From assembly GCF_031450785.1 (NCBI RefSeq), contig NZ_JARTWB010000002.1, positions 2,666,001-2,730,000 of the forward strand: a stretch of 64,000 bases of DNA, read 5' to 3'. Shown piece by piece: positions 40,345 through 50,158 of this stretch. The notes under the pieces were generated by a model. It searched no databases. It was not told the origin of the DNA and saw only the letters and a program-made list of their open reading frames with translations. The stretch is from Caballeronia sp. LZ062 (GTDB taxonomy: Bacteria > Pseudomonadota > Gammaproteobacteria > Burkholderiales > Burkholderiaceae). The position numbers were made by a program, and so were the translations under genes. The stretch's first letter is position 1. Each line of letters starts with the position of its first letter.

Positions 40345-40836
40345 ATGCTAGACAAACTCGACAAGGAACTCGCGTTCGGCCGTGAGGCGCTCGATGTGCG
40401 CGCTTACCGGCAGGAACTGCTGTCGTCGAATATCGCGAACGCGGACACCCCCGGCTACAAGGCGCGCGATGTCGATTTCTCCACCGCCCTCGCTGGCGCG
40501 CTGAAGAAGGACGGCGGCGCGTCCGCGTCCGCATCGAACACGGCGACGCTCAAGATGGCCCAGCCGGTTTCGGTCAGCACGAGCGGGTCGATGGCCATGA
40601 CCGCGAAAGGCCACATGTCCGGCACCTCGACGCTCGCGGCATCGGGCGGCCCGAGCGACGACTACGGCCGCCTCGCGTATCGCGTGCCGAGCCAGCCTTC
40701 GCTCGACGGCAACACGGTCGACCTCGACGCCGAACGCGTGCAGTTCGCGGACAACGCGCTGCACTTCGAAGCCGGAATGACCGTGATGACGTCGCAGATC
40801 AAGTCGATGTTGTCCGCCATCACGTCCAACAGTTAA
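40345..40836 (+). CDS. flgB: flagellar proximal rod protein FlgB
   Basis: Subunit of the proximal rod. The 163-aa product has the rod-family motif [21 protein letters not shown] near the N-terminus and the matching C-terminal helix [30 protein letters not shown]. The insert between is Ser/Ala-rich. First gene of the operon running to flgJ; FlgC follows after 7 bp. Confidence 0.97.
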   Translation: MLDKLDKELAFGREALDVRAYRQELLSSNIANADTPGYKARDVDFSTALAGALKKDGGASASASNTATLKMAQPVSVSTSGSMAMTAKGHMSGTSTLAASGGPSDDYGRLAYRVPSQPSLDGNTVDLDAERVQFADNALHFEAGMTVMTSQIKSMLSAITSNS

Positions 40837-40843
40837 GAAAGCC

Positions 40844-41269
40844 ATGTCTTCATTGATGAACATCTTCAGCGTCGCCGGTTCGGCGATGTCTGCCCAGGCT
40901 CAGCGCCTGAACGTGACCGCGTCGAACCTCGCGAACGCGGACAGCACTACCGGTCCCGACGGCCAGCCGTACAAGGCGAAGCAGGTCGTGTTCGCCGTCG
41001 ATCCGCTCGGCGGCGCGAAAAGCGGCTCGGGCCAGCAAGTCGGCGGCGTGCAGGTGACAGGCGTCGTCGACGATCCGAGCCCGATGAAAACCAGCTACGA
41101 CCCGAGCAACCCGGCGGCGAACTCGGACGGCTATGTGACGCTGCCGAACGTCGATCCGGTGCAGGAAATGGTCAACATGATTTCCGCGTCGCGTTCCTAT
41201 CAGGCGAACGTCGAGACGCTCAATACCGCCAAGCAATTGATGCTCAAGACTCTGACCATCGGAACCTGA
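40844..41269 (+). CDS. flgC: flagellar proximal rod protein FlgC
   Basis: A 141-aa rod subunit. The N-terminus [35 protein letters not shown] and C-terminus [34 protein letters not shown] are the paired helices that form the rod coiled coil. Normal length (E. coli 134). Confidence 0.97.
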   Translation: MSSLMNIFSVAGSAMSAQAQRLNVTASNLANADSTTGPDGQPYKAKQVVFAVDPLGGAKSGSGQQVGGVQVTGVVDDPSPMKTSYDPSNPAANSDGYVTLPNVDPVQEMVNMISASRSYQANVETLNTAKQLMLKTLTIGT

Positions 41270-41280
41270 GGAATTCAACC

Positions 41281-42015
41281 GTGACGACGAACACCACCAT
41301 CGGCAGCAACGGCACCACGGTGTCGCAGACGCTGCTGGACACCATGAACGGCACGAAGAGCGCGTCCAGCTCGTCGAGCAGCACCAGCAGCACCAGCAGC
41401 ACGGGCGGCACGTCCGCTTCGGATCTGCAGAACACGTTTCTCACGCTGCTCGTGACGCAGTTGAAGAATCAGGACCCGACGAACCCCGCCGACAGCTCGC
41501 AGATGACTTCGCAGCTCGCGCAGATCAATACGGTGACGGGCATCGGTCAGCTGAACACGTCGCTCAGTTCGCTCGCGACGCAGCTTTCGGCGGGCCAGTC
41601 GTCGCAGGCCGCGCTGCTTATCGGCTCGAACGTGCTCGCGCCGGGAAACAGCATGACGGTGTCGAGCGGCGCGTCGTCGAGCTTCGGCGTGCAGCTCGCC
41701 AACGACGTGAGCGACCTGCAGATCGTCGTCAAGGACAAGTCGGGGAACATCGTGAACACGCTGGATCTCGGCGCGCAGGGCGCGGGCGTCGTGCCGGTGT
41801 CGGGCTGGACGCCGGTCGATTCGAAGGGCGCCACGCTCGCCGACGGCAGCTACACGATCACCGCGCAAGGCACGATCAACGGCCAGCAGGCGACCGCGAC
41901 GACGCTTTCCGCGTCGCAAGTGCAGAGCGTCGTGCAGATGACGGGCGGCGCGCCGGGCCTGAAGCTCGCAAACGGCTCGACGGTCGCACTGACGAGCGTC
42001 GCTTCGATTCTTTGA
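41281..42015 (+). CDS. flgD: flagellar hook assembly scaffold FlgD
   Basis: Caps the growing hook. The start is GTG at 41281 (protein MTTNTTIGSNGTTVSQTLL), 244 aa. The export/assembly region DLQNTFLTLLVTQLKNQDPTNPADSSQMTSQLAQI is typical, then a beta-rich hook-cap domain (SGASSSFGVQLANDVSDLQIVVKDKSGNIVNTLDLG). Before it is a Ser-rich linker coded by repeated AGCAGCACC nonamers, a possible slippage site. Confidence 0.95.
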   Translation: MTTNTTIGSNGTTVSQTLLDTMNGTKSASSSSSSTSSTSSTGGTSASDLQNTFLTLLVTQLKNQDPTNPADSSQMTSQLAQINTVTGIGQLNTSLSSLATQLSAGQSSQAALLIGSNVLAPGNSMTVSSGASSSFGVQLANDVSDLQIVVKDKSGNIVNTLDLGAQGAGVVPVSGWTPVDSKGATLADGSYTITAQGTINGQQATATTLSASQVQSVVQMTGGAPGLKLANGSTVALTSVASIL

Positions 42016-42062
42016 TTCCACTTTCCTGTGACGCCGGGATACGCCCGGCGAAGAGATAAACC

Positions 42063-43280
42063 ATGAGCTACCAACAAGCACTGAGCGGTCTGGGCGCCGC
42101 GTCGAGCGACCTCGATGTCATCGGCAACAACATCGCGAACGCGAACACTGTCGGCTTCAAGGAAGGCGCCGCGCAGTTCGCCGACATGTACGCCAATTCG
42201 ATGGCGACCGCCGTTTCGAACCAGATCGGCATCGGCACGCGCCTCGCGGAAGTGCAACAGCAGTTCTCGCAAGGCACGATCACCACGACCAACCAGGCGC
42301 TCGACGTCGCGATCAACGGCAACGGTTTCTATCAGCTGTCGAACAACGGCTCGACCGTGTATTCGCGCAACGGCGTGTTCCATCTGGACGACAACGGCAA
42401 CATCGTCAACTCGGCGGGCCTGCAATTGATGGGCTACAAGGCGGATTCGGGCGGCGTCGTCAGCAGCGCGAGCACGGTGCCGCTCTCCGTCCCGACCGCG
42501 AACATCGCGCCGACGGCGACCAAGACCATCACCGCCGCCTTCAACCTGAACTCGCAGGACACCAACAACGCGGCGAGCAGCTTCGATCCGACCAACGGCA
42601 ACACGTACAACGCGTCGACTTCGGTGGACGTGTACGACACGCTCGGCGGCACGCAGAAGGTTTCCGTCTACTTCACGAAGACCGGCACGGGTTCGTGGGA
42701 AGCGTTCGCAGGCTACGGCGATCCGGTCACGCAGAAAACCGACCTCGGCGCAGTGACGTTCGATTCGTCGGGCAACCTGACGAGCGGCTCGAAGTTCACC
42801 TTCACCATTCCGAACGGCGCGGACCCCTCCGGCACGACGACGCAATCGTTGACGCTCGATCTCTCCGGCACGACGCAATACGGCGCGAAGAGCGGCCTCA
42901 CGAACCTGCATCAGGACGGCAACAGCACGGGCGAACTGACGGGCTTCACCGTCGGCACGGACGGCATGTTGACCGGCAACTACTCGAACGGCGAAACGAA
43001 GGCGCTCGGCCAGATCGCGATCGTCAACTTCAACAACCAGAACGGCCTGCAGAACCTCGGCGGCAACGTGTACGCGCAGACGGCGGCTTCGGGTGCGCCG
43101 CAAGTGGGCGTGCCGGGCTCCACGAACCACGGCACGCTGCAAGGCGGCGCGGTGGAAGACTCCAACGTCGATCTGACGAGCGAACTCGTGAACCTGATCA
43201 CCGCGCAGCGCAACTATCAGGCGAACGCGCAGACGATCAAGACGCAGCAGACCGTCGACCAGACGCTGATCAATCTGTAA
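42063..43280 (+). CDS. flgE: flagellar hook protein FlgE
   Basis: Main subunit of the flexible hook. The 405-aa product has N-terminal [43 protein letters not shown], a variable surface domain, and C-terminal [41 protein letters not shown]. Length matches E. coli FlgE (402). Its polymer length should be set by FliK (59.7 kb). Confidence 0.97.
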   Translation: MSYQQALSGLGAASSDLDVIGNNIANANTVGFKEGAAQFADMYANSMATAVSNQIGIGTRLAEVQQQFSQGTITTTNQALDVAINGNGFYQLSNNGSTVYSRNGVFHLDDNGNIVNSAGLQLMGYKADSGGVVSSASTVPLSVPTANIAPTATKTITAAFNLNSQDTNNAASSFDPTNGNTYNASTSVDVYDTLGGTQKVSVYFTKTGTGSWEAFAGYGDPVTQKTDLGAVTFDSSGNLTSGSKFTFTIPNGADPSGTTTQSLTLDLSGTTQYGAKSGLTNLHQDGNSTGELTGFTVGTDGMLTGNYSNGETKALGQIAIVNFNNQNGLQNLGGNVYAQTAASGAPQVGVPGSTNHGTLQGGAVEDSNVDLTSELVNLITAQRNYQANAQTIKTQQTVDQTLINL

Positions 43281-43327
43281 TCACCGTCCGCACGCAATAG
43301 ACGCATCAGGAAAGAAGGAAGCGATTC

Positions 43328-44080
43328 ATGGACCGTCTGATCTACACCGCGATGACCGGCGCAAGCCAGTCGCTGGAACAGCAAGCCGTCGTGGCGAACA
43401 ACCTGGCGAACGCATCGACCACGGGTTTCAAGGCACAACTCGCGGCGTTCCGTCAGGTGCCGATGTCGTTCGAAAACCAGTCCGCCGACGGCACGACGCG
43501 CACGTTCGTGCTCTCGTCCACACCGACAGCGGATTACTCGGCCGGCCCCATCCAGCAGACCGGCAATCCGCTCGACGTCGCCGTGCAAGGGCCGGGCTGG
43601 CTCTCCGTGCAGACGGCGGACGGCGGCGAGGCCTACACGCGCGCGGGCAACTTGCACGTGGACCAGAACGGCCAGCTCGTCACCGCGAACAACCTGCCGG
43701 TGCTCGGCAACGGCGGGCCGCTTTCGGTGCCGCCGGGCGCGGAAGTGACCATCGGCAAGGACGGCACGGTGTCCGCGCTGATTCCGGGCGATCCGCCGAC
43801 CGCCATTGCGACGGTGGATCAGCTGAAGCTCGTCAATCCGGACCCGGCCACGCTCTCGCGCGGCGACGACGGTCTTTATCGCACCGCGTCGGGCGACCCG
43901 GCCGATGCGGACCCGAGCGTGGTCGTGGCCGGCGGCGCGCTCGAAGGCAGCAACGTGAACCCGGTCTCCGCGATGGTCTCGATGATCACCAACGCGCGCC
44001 AGTTCCAGATGCAGACGAAGCTCATGGAATCGGCGGACCAGAACGAACAATCGGCCAACAAGCTGCTCAACTTCTCCTAA
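43328..44080 (+). CDS. flgF: flagellar rod protein FlgF
   Basis: A 250-aa proximal-rod subunit. N-terminus [41 protein letters not shown] and C-terminus [46 protein letters not shown] are the coiled-coil pair. Length equals E. coli FlgF (251). Confidence 0.97.
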   Translation: MDRLIYTAMTGASQSLEQQAVVANNLANASTTGFKAQLAAFRQVPMSFENQSADGTTRTFVLSSTPTADYSAGPIQQTGNPLDVAVQGPGWLSVQTADGGEAYTRAGNLHVDQNGQLVTANNLPVLGNGGPLSVPPGAEVTIGKDGTVSALIPGDPPTAIATVDQLKLVNPDPATLSRGDDGLYRTASGDPADADPSVVVAGGALEGSNVNPVSAMVSMITNARQFQMQTKLMESADQNEQSANKLLNFS

Positions 44081-44112
44081 GCGGCCAGCAAGATACTCAG
44101 GACAACACAGAC

Positions 44113-44901
44113 ATGAATCGCTCTCTCTACATCGCCGCGACCGGCATGAATGCGCAGCAGGCGCAGATGGACGTCATCTCGAACAACCTCGCCAACGTCA
44201 GCACCAACGGCTTCAAGGGCTCGCGCGCGGTGTTCGAAGACCTGCTGTACCAGACCACGCGCCAGCCGGGCGCCAACTCGACGCAGCAAACCGAACTCGC
44301 CTCGGGCGTGCAGCTCGGCACGGGCGTGCAGCAGGTCGCAACTGAACGCCTCTACACGCAGGGCAACCTGCAACAAACCGGCAACTCGAAGGACGTCGCC
44401 ATTAACGGCCAGGGCTTCTTCCAGGTGACGATGCCCGACGGCACCACGGCGTACACGCGCGACGGCTCGTTCCAGACCAACGCGCAGGGCCAGCTCGTCA
44501 CGTCGAGCGGCTATCAGCTGAACCCGGCGATCACCATTCCGACGAACGCGACGTCGGTCACCATCGGCTCCGACGGCACCGTGTCCATCACGCAGCCCAA
44601 TTCGACGGCCGCGACGAACGTCGGCTCGATTCAGCTCGCGACCTTCATCAACCCGGCCGGTCTCGAAGCGCGCGGCGAGAACCTGTTCTCCGAAACGGGC
44701 AGCTCCGGCGCGCCGAACGTGTCGCAGCCGGGCCTGAACGGCGCGGGCACGTTGCAGCAGGGCTACGTGGAAGCGTCGAACGTGAACGTGGTGCAGGAAC
44801 TGGTCAACATGATCCAGACGCAGCGCGCGTACGAAATCAACAGCAAGGCCGTGACCACGTCCGACCAGATGTTGCAAACGCTTTCTCAGATGCAGGTTTA
44901 A
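44113..44901 (+). CDS. flgG: flagellar distal rod protein FlgG
   Basis: Builds the distal rod that crosses the periplasm. A 262-aa product (E. coli 260) with N-terminal [48 protein letters not shown] and C-terminal [45 protein letters not shown]. Includes the FlgG-specific [22 protein letters not shown] segment. Confidence 0.98.
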   Translation: MNRSLYIAATGMNAQQAQMDVISNNLANVSTNGFKGSRAVFEDLLYQTTRQPGANSTQQTELASGVQLGTGVQQVATERLYTQGNLQQTGNSKDVAINGQGFFQVTMPDGTTAYTRDGSFQTNAQGQLVTSSGYQLNPAITIPTNATSVTIGSDGTVSITQPNSTAATNVGSIQLATFINPAGLEARGENLFSETGSSGAPNVSQPGLNGAGTLQQGYVEASNVNVVQELVNMIQTQRAYEINSKAVTTSDQMLQTLSQMQV

Positions 44902-44976
44902 CCCTCTTTTCAACGGATGGAAACGGAAAGGATGGCGTCACACTGACGCTTCATTTCGCTTCATACGAGTATCAAG

Positions 44977-45660
44977 ATGTCGCCCACTCAAATCTTCAAG
45001 CGTGCAGCGGTTGCCGCACTGGTCGCCGCGCTCGGCGCATGCGGCCTCGTGCCGAAGGAGCCGATCGTCCAGCAGCCGATGACCGCGCGTCCGCCGCAGC
45101 CGCCCAGCGGCGGGCGCTCGCCCGGCGCGATCTACAACGCGGGCTACGCGGGCCGGCCGCTCTTCGAAGACCAGCGTCCGCGCAATGTGGGCGACATCCT
45201 GACCATCGTGATCTCGGAAAACGTGAACGCGACGAAGTCGTCGGCGGCAAATACCAACCGCGGCGGCTCCGGCTCCTTCTCCGTGCCGACGACGCCCGGC
45301 ATCTTCGGCGGGCTCTTCAACAACACGAACCTGTCCGCGACCGGCGCGAACAAGTTCACGGCGGCGGGCGGCGCGAGCGCGGCCAACACGTTCAGCGGCA
45401 CGCTCACCGTCACCGTCACCGAAGTGCTGCCGAACGGCAACCTGATGGTGAGCGGCGAAAAACAGATGCTCATCAACCAGGGCAATGAATTCGTGCGCTT
45501 CTCGGGCGTCGTCAATCCGACGACCATCTCGGGCAGCAACACCGTGTACTCCACGCAGATCGCCGACGCGAAGATCGAATACTCCGCGAAAGGCTACATC
45601 GACGAAGCGCAGAACATGGGCTGGCTGCAGCGCTTCTTCCTCAACGTGGCGCCGTTCTGA
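44977..45660 (+). CDS. flgH: flagellar L-ring lipoprotein FlgH
   Basis: Forms the outer-membrane bushing. The 227-aa product has a lipoprotein signal with lipobox LGAC (Cys24), then [30 protein letters not shown] and a C-terminal region [53 protein letters not shown]. Length as E. coli (232). The flgI start follows 2 bp after its stop. Confidence 0.97.
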   Translation: MSPTQIFKRAAVAALVAALGACGLVPKEPIVQQPMTARPPQPPSGGRSPGAIYNAGYAGRPLFEDQRPRNVGDILTIVISENVNATKSSAANTNRGGSGSFSVPTTPGIFGGLFNNTNLSATGANKFTAAGGASAANTFSGTLTVTVTEVLPNGNLMVSGEKQMLINQGNEFVRFSGVVNPTTISGSNTVYSTQIADAKIEYSAKGYIDEAQNMGWLQRFFLNVAPF

Positions 45661-45662
45661 TC

Positions 45663-46790
45663 ATGAATCCGCTTCTTCGCTTCGTTTCGTTCTCGCTCGC
45701 GGCCGCGCTCGTGGCTTTGACCTCCGCGCAGCATGCGCACGCCGAGCGCCTGAAGGATCTCGTCTCGTTCCAGGGCGTGCGCGACAACCCGCTGATCGGC
45801 TACGGCCTCGTCGTCGGTCTCGACGGCACCGGCGACCAGACCATGCAGACGCCGTTCACCACGCAGAGCTTGACGAACATGCTCGGCAACCTCGGCATCA
45901 CGGTGAACTCGGCGACGACGCAGAACATGCAGCTGAAAAACGTCGCCGCCGTGATGGTGACGGCGACGCTGCCGCCTTTCGCGCGCCCCGGCGAAGCGAT
46001 CGACGTCACCGTATCGTCGCTCGGCAATGCGAAGAGCCTGCGCGGCGGCACGCTGCTGATGTCGCCGCTCAAGGGCGCGGACGGCCAGGTCTACGCGATG
46101 GCGCAGGGCAACCTCGTCGTCGGCGGCGCGGGCGCGAGCGCGAACGGCAGCAAGGTGCAGGTGAACCAACTCGCGGTGGGCCGCATTTCCGCTGGCGCCA
46201 TCGTCGAACGCGCGGTGCCGACGGCGTTGCAGCAGCAAGGCGGCGTCATGCAGATGGAACTGCGCGAGATGGATTTCGACACGACGCAGCGCATCGTCGC
46301 GGCGGTGAACAACCAGTTCGGCATGGGCACGGCGCTCGCGCTCGACGGCCGCACCATTCAGCTGCACGCGCCGCAAGACGCGAGCGAGCAGGTGCAGTTC
46401 ATGGCGCAGTTGCAGAACATCGATGTGCGTCCGGCGCAGGCCGCCGCCAAGGTGATCCTGAACGCGCGCACCGGCTCCATCGTGATGAATCAGATGGTCA
46501 CGCTGCAAAACTGCGCGGTCGCGCACGGCAATCTCTCGGTCGTCATCAACACGCAGACGGCGGTGAGCCAGCCGAACGCGCTCTCGAACGGGCAGACGGT
46601 GGCGGCGAAGCAGTCGCAGATTCAGCTGAAGCAGGACAGCGGCGCGCTCAAGATGCTCTCGGCCGGCGCGAATCTCGCGGATGTCGTGAAGGCGCTGAAC
46701 GCGCTCGGCGCGACGCCTGCGGACCTCATTTCGATTCTCCAGTCGATGAAGGCGGCAGGCGCGCTGCGCGCCGACCTCGAAATCATCTAA
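45663..46790 (+). CDS. flgI: flagellar P-ring protein FlgI
   Basis: Polymerises around the rod in the peptidoglycan layer. The 375-aa precursor has a Sec signal peptide (to about HAHAE, residue 24) and the family hallmark [31 protein letters not shown]. The C-terminus APADL-like [27 protein letters not shown] is conserved. Its chaperone FlgA is encoded divergently upstream of the operon. Confidence 0.97.
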   Translation: MNPLLRFVSFSLAAALVALTSAQHAHAERLKDLVSFQGVRDNPLIGYGLVVGLDGTGDQTMQTPFTTQSLTNMLGNLGITVNSATTQNMQLKNVAAVMVTATLPPFARPGEAIDVTVSSLGNAKSLRGGTLLMSPLKGADGQVYAMAQGNLVVGGAGASANGSKVQVNQLAVGRISAGAIVERAVPTALQQQGGVMQMELREMDFDTTQRIVAAVNNQFGMGTALALDGRTIQLHAPQDASEQVQFMAQLQNIDVRPAQAAAKVILNARTGSIVMNQMVTLQNCAVAHGNLSVVINTQTAVSQPNALSNGQTVAAKQSQIQLKQDSGALKMLSAGANLADVVKALNALGATPADLISILQSMKAAGALRADLEII

Positions 46791-46802
46791 GGAGCCCGGC
46801 TC

Positions 46803-47858
46803 ATGAACTCGAACACGACGAGCGGCATCGCCAACTCCGCGTTGGCATCGACCGATACGAGCAGTGGCCTCGCGAACCTCTCGAACCGCTTCGCGCTCGA
46901 CACGCAGGGCTTCGACGCGTTGCGCGCGCAGGCGCAGGCGAATCCGCAACAGGGGTTGAAGGCTGCCGCGAAGCAGTTCGACGCGGTCTTCACGCAGATG
47001 ATGCTGAAGAGCATGCGCGACGCGACGCCGTCGGACAGCCCCTTCGATTCCAACGATTCGAAGTCCTTCACCGCGATGCTCGACCAGCAGTTGTCGCAGC
47101 AGATGTCGTCGAAGGGCATCGGCGTCGCGGACATGATGCTCAAGCAACTGATGCGCAACGGCGGCGGCAAGACCGACGCGGGCGGCATGGGCGGCGGCGC
47201 CAATGCGATGAACGCAATGAACGCGATGAGCGGAATGTCGGGCGGCGGCGATATCGAATCCAACGCCGGCAACATCGCCGCGATGAACGCGATGGCGAAA
47301 GCCTACGCAGCCGCACAGGCGAACAAGCAGGGCGCGTCGCTCGCGGACGGCAAGGGCTATACGGCGGCGAGTTCGCTGGAACCGCCGGCGCACGGCGTCG
47401 GCTCCGACAAGGTCAACGCTTTCGTGGAGCGGCTCGCCGCGCCCGCGCAGGCGGCGAGCGCGGCCACGGGCATTCCGGCGCGCTTCATCATCGGCCAGGC
47501 GGCGTTGGAATCCGGCTGGGGCAAGCGCGAAATCAAGCACGCGAACGGCGCGACGAGCCACAACATCTTCGGCGTCAAGGCGACGCCCGGCTGGACCGGC
47601 AAGACGGTCGATTCGGTCACGACCGAGTACGTCAACGGTCAGCCGAAGAAGGTCGTCGAACGGTTCCGCGCCTACGATTCGTATGAAGATGCGCTCAGCG
47701 ACTACGCGAGCGTCATCAAGAACAATCCGCGCTATGCACCGGTGATCGAGGCGTCGCGCGATGTCGCGGGCTTCGCGCATGGCATGCAGAAAGCCGGCTA
47801 CGCGACCGATCCGCACTACGCGAAGAAGCTGATTTCGATCATGCGGCAGATCGCCTGA
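46803..47858 (+). CDS. flgJ: FlgJ: rod cap and peptidoglycan hydrolase
   Basis: The N-terminal rod-capping domain (about 1-115: GLKAAAKQFDAVFTQMMLKSMRDATP) is joined by a Met/Asn/Gly-rich linker to a C-terminal glucosaminidase-type muralytic domain (about 195-351: SGIPARFIIGQAALESGWGK-like, seen as ATGIPARFIIGQAALESGWGKRE, with catalytic Glu, and NIFGVKATPGWTGK). A bifunctional 351-aa form like Salmonella FlgJ (316). The linker contains repeated MNAMNAM, making it longer. Confidence 0.96.
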   Translation: MNSNTTSGIANSALASTDTSSGLANLSNRFALDTQGFDALRAQAQANPQQGLKAAAKQFDAVFTQMMLKSMRDATPSDSPFDSNDSKSFTAMLDQQLSQQMSSKGIGVADMMLKQLMRNGGGKTDAGGMGGGANAMNAMNAMSGMSGGGDIESNAGNIAAMNAMAKAYAAAQANKQGASLADGKGYTAASSLEPPAHGVGSDKVNAFVERLAAPAQAASAATGIPARFIIGQAALESGWGKREIKHANGATSHNIFGVKATPGWTGKTVDSVTTEYVNGQPKKVVERFRAYDSYEDALSDYASVIKNNPRYAPVIEASRDVAGFAHGMQKAGYATDPHYAKKLISIMRQIA

Positions 47859-47964
47859 CGACGCGCCGACACGGTGCATGGCGCGCGCGGAAGCGTCGAC
47901 GTGCCCAGCAAACGTTTTACGTCGGAAGGGACGGCGCCCCACACAAGAAAATGGCGAGCGCCCC

Positions 47965-47991
47965 TAAACTTTTGATGGCCCATGCCGCTAA
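47965..47991 (+). promoter_or_regulatory. sigma-28 (FliA) promoter of ycgR
   Basis: TAAACTTT (47965-47972), 11 bases, GCCGCTAA (47984-47991). One mismatch to the consensus in each element, with exact spacing. It lies about 95 bp upstream of the ycgR start, putting the brake protein in the late flagellar class, as in E. coli. Confidence 0.75.
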
Positions 47992-48085
47992 CCCGAAGAC
48001 GACAGTGCCGGATCGAGAGCGGTCCGGCGAGCCGCGCGGCGGGAGCTGCAGGTGATGCGCGGGAAAATTGGACACGGCTAGCACC

Positions 48086-48838
48086 ATGAACACCTATCAG
48101 AAGCATGACATTGCCGAGGACGACAGCGACCACGAAGTGGATTTCGGACGCCGGAATCCGCTGGAGATCGGCGTGGCGTTGCGCAATCTGGCCAATCGCG
48201 GCGATTTCCTGACCGCGCAATACGGCGACGCGCAGATCGTGACCCGACTGCTGGATGTCGACGTGACGGCGCATCGTTTCACGTTCGACTGGGGCGGCGT
48301 GGCCGAGCAGAATCGCGACGTGCTGCGGGCGCCGAAGCTGATTTTCCATGCTGCGCCGGATGGCGTGCGCGTCGAGTTTACGACCGGGACGCCGCGCGAG
48401 ACGAGTTTCGACGGCCGTCCGGCCTTCGAAGTGGAATTTCCGCCGGTGCTGTATTACATGCAGCGCCGCGAATATTTCCGCGTGGAAGCGCCGGTGCTCG
48501 ATCCTTATATTTGCAGCGGCTCCTTGCCGGATGGCGACCGGTTCCGCTTCGAGGTGCACGATCTGTCGCTGGGCGGTGTGGCGTTGCGCACGACCGACGA
48601 GCGCGTTGCGGATATGGAAATGGGCGTCGTGATTCAGGATGCCGAACTGCACTTCACCGCGACCGGTAAGGTGACGCTCGATCTCAAGCTGGTTTCGCAT
48701 CGCGAGTCGACCACGCTCAAGGGCGATCGGCGGTTCACGCTCGGGTTCAAGTTTATTTCCATGCCGGGGTCGGCGGAGAATACGCTGCAGCGGCTTATTA
48801 CTCAGCTTGAGATGAAGCGGCGGGCCTTAGCACGGTAG
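48086..48838 (+). CDS. ycgR: flagellar brake protein YcgR (PilZ domain, c-di-GMP receptor)
   Basis: Binds c-di-GMP and slows the motor through the rotor/stator. ATG 48086 (MNTYQKHDIAEDDSDHEVDFG, 250 aa); an in-frame TTG at 48068 is an alternative. The N-terminal YcgR domain (RNPLEIGVALRNLANRGDFLTAQYGDAQIVTRLLDVD) is followed by PilZ with both c-di-GMP signatures: RxxxR in QRREYFRVEAP and DxSxxG in HDLSLGGVAL. A sigma-28 promoter lies upstream. The membrane diguanylate cyclase at 16.8 kb is a possible ligand source. Confidence 0.95.
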   Translation: MNTYQKHDIAEDDSDHEVDFGRRNPLEIGVALRNLANRGDFLTAQYGDAQIVTRLLDVDVTAHRFTFDWGGVAEQNRDVLRAPKLIFHAAPDGVRVEFTTGTPRETSFDGRPAFEVEFPPVLYYMQRREYFRVEAPVLDPYICSGSLPDGDRFRFEVHDLSLGGVALRTTDERVADMEMGVVIQDAELHFTATGKVTLDLKLVSHRESTTLKGDRRFTLGFKFISMPGSAENTLQRLITQLEMKRRALAR

Positions 48839-49011
48839 GCTTTGCGGTTTGCTTGGAACAGCAATTGGACCGCTTTTTCTTTTTGTGGAACTTGTGCTCG
48901 CGTCGGTTCTTTTAGCGTTGCTTGCTTCGTGGAACTTGCATTCGCGTCGGTTCTTTGTCGCGGAACTTGTATTCGCGTCGGTCTATTAGCGTTGCCCCTC
49001 CCCGGGGCGGG

Positions 49012-49084
49012 GGTTACTTTCTTGGCTGTCGACCAGAGTAGGCGCTTTAGCGCCGTACTCTGGTCCCATGCAAAGAAAGTAACC
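49012..49084. repeat. hairpin of copy A
   Basis: A 73-nt nested palindrome. The outer arms are GGTTACTTTCTT and AAGAAAGTAACC. The inner arms are GACCAGAGTAGGCGCT and AGCGCC-G-TACTCTGGTC with one bulged G and a two-base loop. Confidence 0.9.
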
Positions 49085-49669
49085 AAAGAAAGCAGATTTT
49101 TTCTGAACCGCCCGAAGCACAAAAACAAGTGGCCACTTCGCAGAAAAGCATTGGCCCTCAGCTTGAAGCAACCCTGAATCACCCCCCACGCCCGCTGACC
49201 GCCACGTCCTCCGAGCCCCTTGGCCGATAACACCAACAGGGCACTACGGCTTTGCCTAGCAATAGGCGCGTGGCAAGCGCACCCAAAACAACGACGTGCG
49301 CGGGCATGCGCCAGAGTCATCAACGACGACCGCGCATCTACGCTTACGCCTCGTCGCGCCACGCCATCCTTGTCTACGCGTCGCCCAATTCACGTCCCCG
49401 CGGCGCTCATCCTCGTCCCGCGTCCCGGCGTCGATGCGTCGCTGCGCTGCGCTTCCTTTCGCCTCGCCTCGTCGGCGTCATGCGTCTTGTCGAATTGCGT
49501 TCGAGTGGTGCTGAGTGTCCCATTGGTTTTGTCGAGCCAAGGGGCTCGGGGGACGTGGTGGTCAGCGGGCGTGGAAGGTGATTCAAGGTTGTTTCAAGCT
49601 GAATGCCAAAACATGTCTGCGGAGTGACCACGCTCTTGGTGCTGCGGGCCAAAAAAAGCTGCTTTCTTT

Positions 49670-49742
49670 GGTTACTTTCTTTGCATGGGACCAGAGTACG
49701 GCGCTAAAGCGCCTACTCTGGTCGACAGCCAAGAAAGTGACC
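49670..49742. repeat. hairpin of copy B (inverted relative to A)
   Basis: The same 73-nt nested palindrome as 49012-49084 in reverse orientation: GGTTACTTTCTTTGC, GGGACCAGAGTA, GGCGCT with AGCGCC, TACTCTGGTC, then AAGAAAGTGACC. One outer-arm base differs from copy A. Confidence 0.9.
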
Positions 49743-49772
49743 CCCGCCCCGGGGAGGGGCAACGCTAATAGA

Positions 49773-49900
49773 CCGACGCGAATGCAAGCTTCACGACAAA
49801 GGCGACGCCGACTGCCCGACGCGAATGGAAGCTTCACGACGAAGGCAACGCCAACTGCCCGACGCGAATACAAGTTCCGCGACAAACAACGCGACGCGAA
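49773..49900. repeat. degenerate 43-bp minisatellite at outer flank of copy B
   Basis: Two complete 43-bp units (49773-49815, 49816-49858), each starting CCGACGCGAATG and ending ACTGC, with about five differences, then shorter decaying units starting CCGACGCGAATACAAGTT and CGACGCGAATACAAGTT. The related motif (GCGTCGGT, ATTCGCG) recurs inverted on the outer flank of copy A and at 58.6-58.8 kb. Confidence 0.8.
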
Positions 49901-50091
49901 TACAAGTTGCACGAAACAGAAAGCACACTCAAGCGCCGCAGCAAGCGAGAAACCAAAGAGCAAACCCGCGAATAGGCTCAAGAACGCCCCCCACATCACC
50001 GCATACCAACGCACAACATAGCAGCAAAATGCAAGAACCCAAACAACGCCCGCCGCAGGCGAAAGTCCAGAAGCATCAAAAAGGAAACCAC

Positions 50092-50118
50092 TAAATTTCC
50101 CCGGCGAAAAGCCGATAT
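50092..50118 (+). promoter_or_regulatory. sigma-28 (FliA) promoter of flgKL
   Basis: TAAATTTC (50092-50099), 11 bases, GCCGATAT (50111-50118). The -10 differs from GCCGATAA at the last base. It sits 40 bp upstream of flgK, right after the composite palindrome, consistent with late expression of the hook-filament junction genes. Confidence 0.75.
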
Positions 50119-50158
50119 AACGTGCAATCAAGCGGCAGCGCCAGAAAAGGATTCGTGC

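Larger units (their letters stand above)
48839..50030. repeat. gene-free composite palindrome I: two facing copies (A, B) of a hairpin-bearing repeat
   Basis: Copy A (about 48839-49250, plus orientation) and copy B (about 49510-49930, inverted) match across their cores: GCCCCTCCCCGGGGCGGGGG, the big hairpin, AACCAAAGAAAGCAG, and the outer CACGTCC...GAGCCCCTTGG. A central 260-300 bp differs between this region and the one at 58.5 kb. ORFs here are on all frames, lack family features, and translate the hairpins, so I treat all 1.3 kb as non-coding. Same element family as at 58.5-59.7 kb. Confidence 0.85.

Noticed and set aside
49773..49900. Possible CRISPR array
   Set aside because: Units are back-to-back with no unique spacers, the repeat decays, and no cas gene is in the window.
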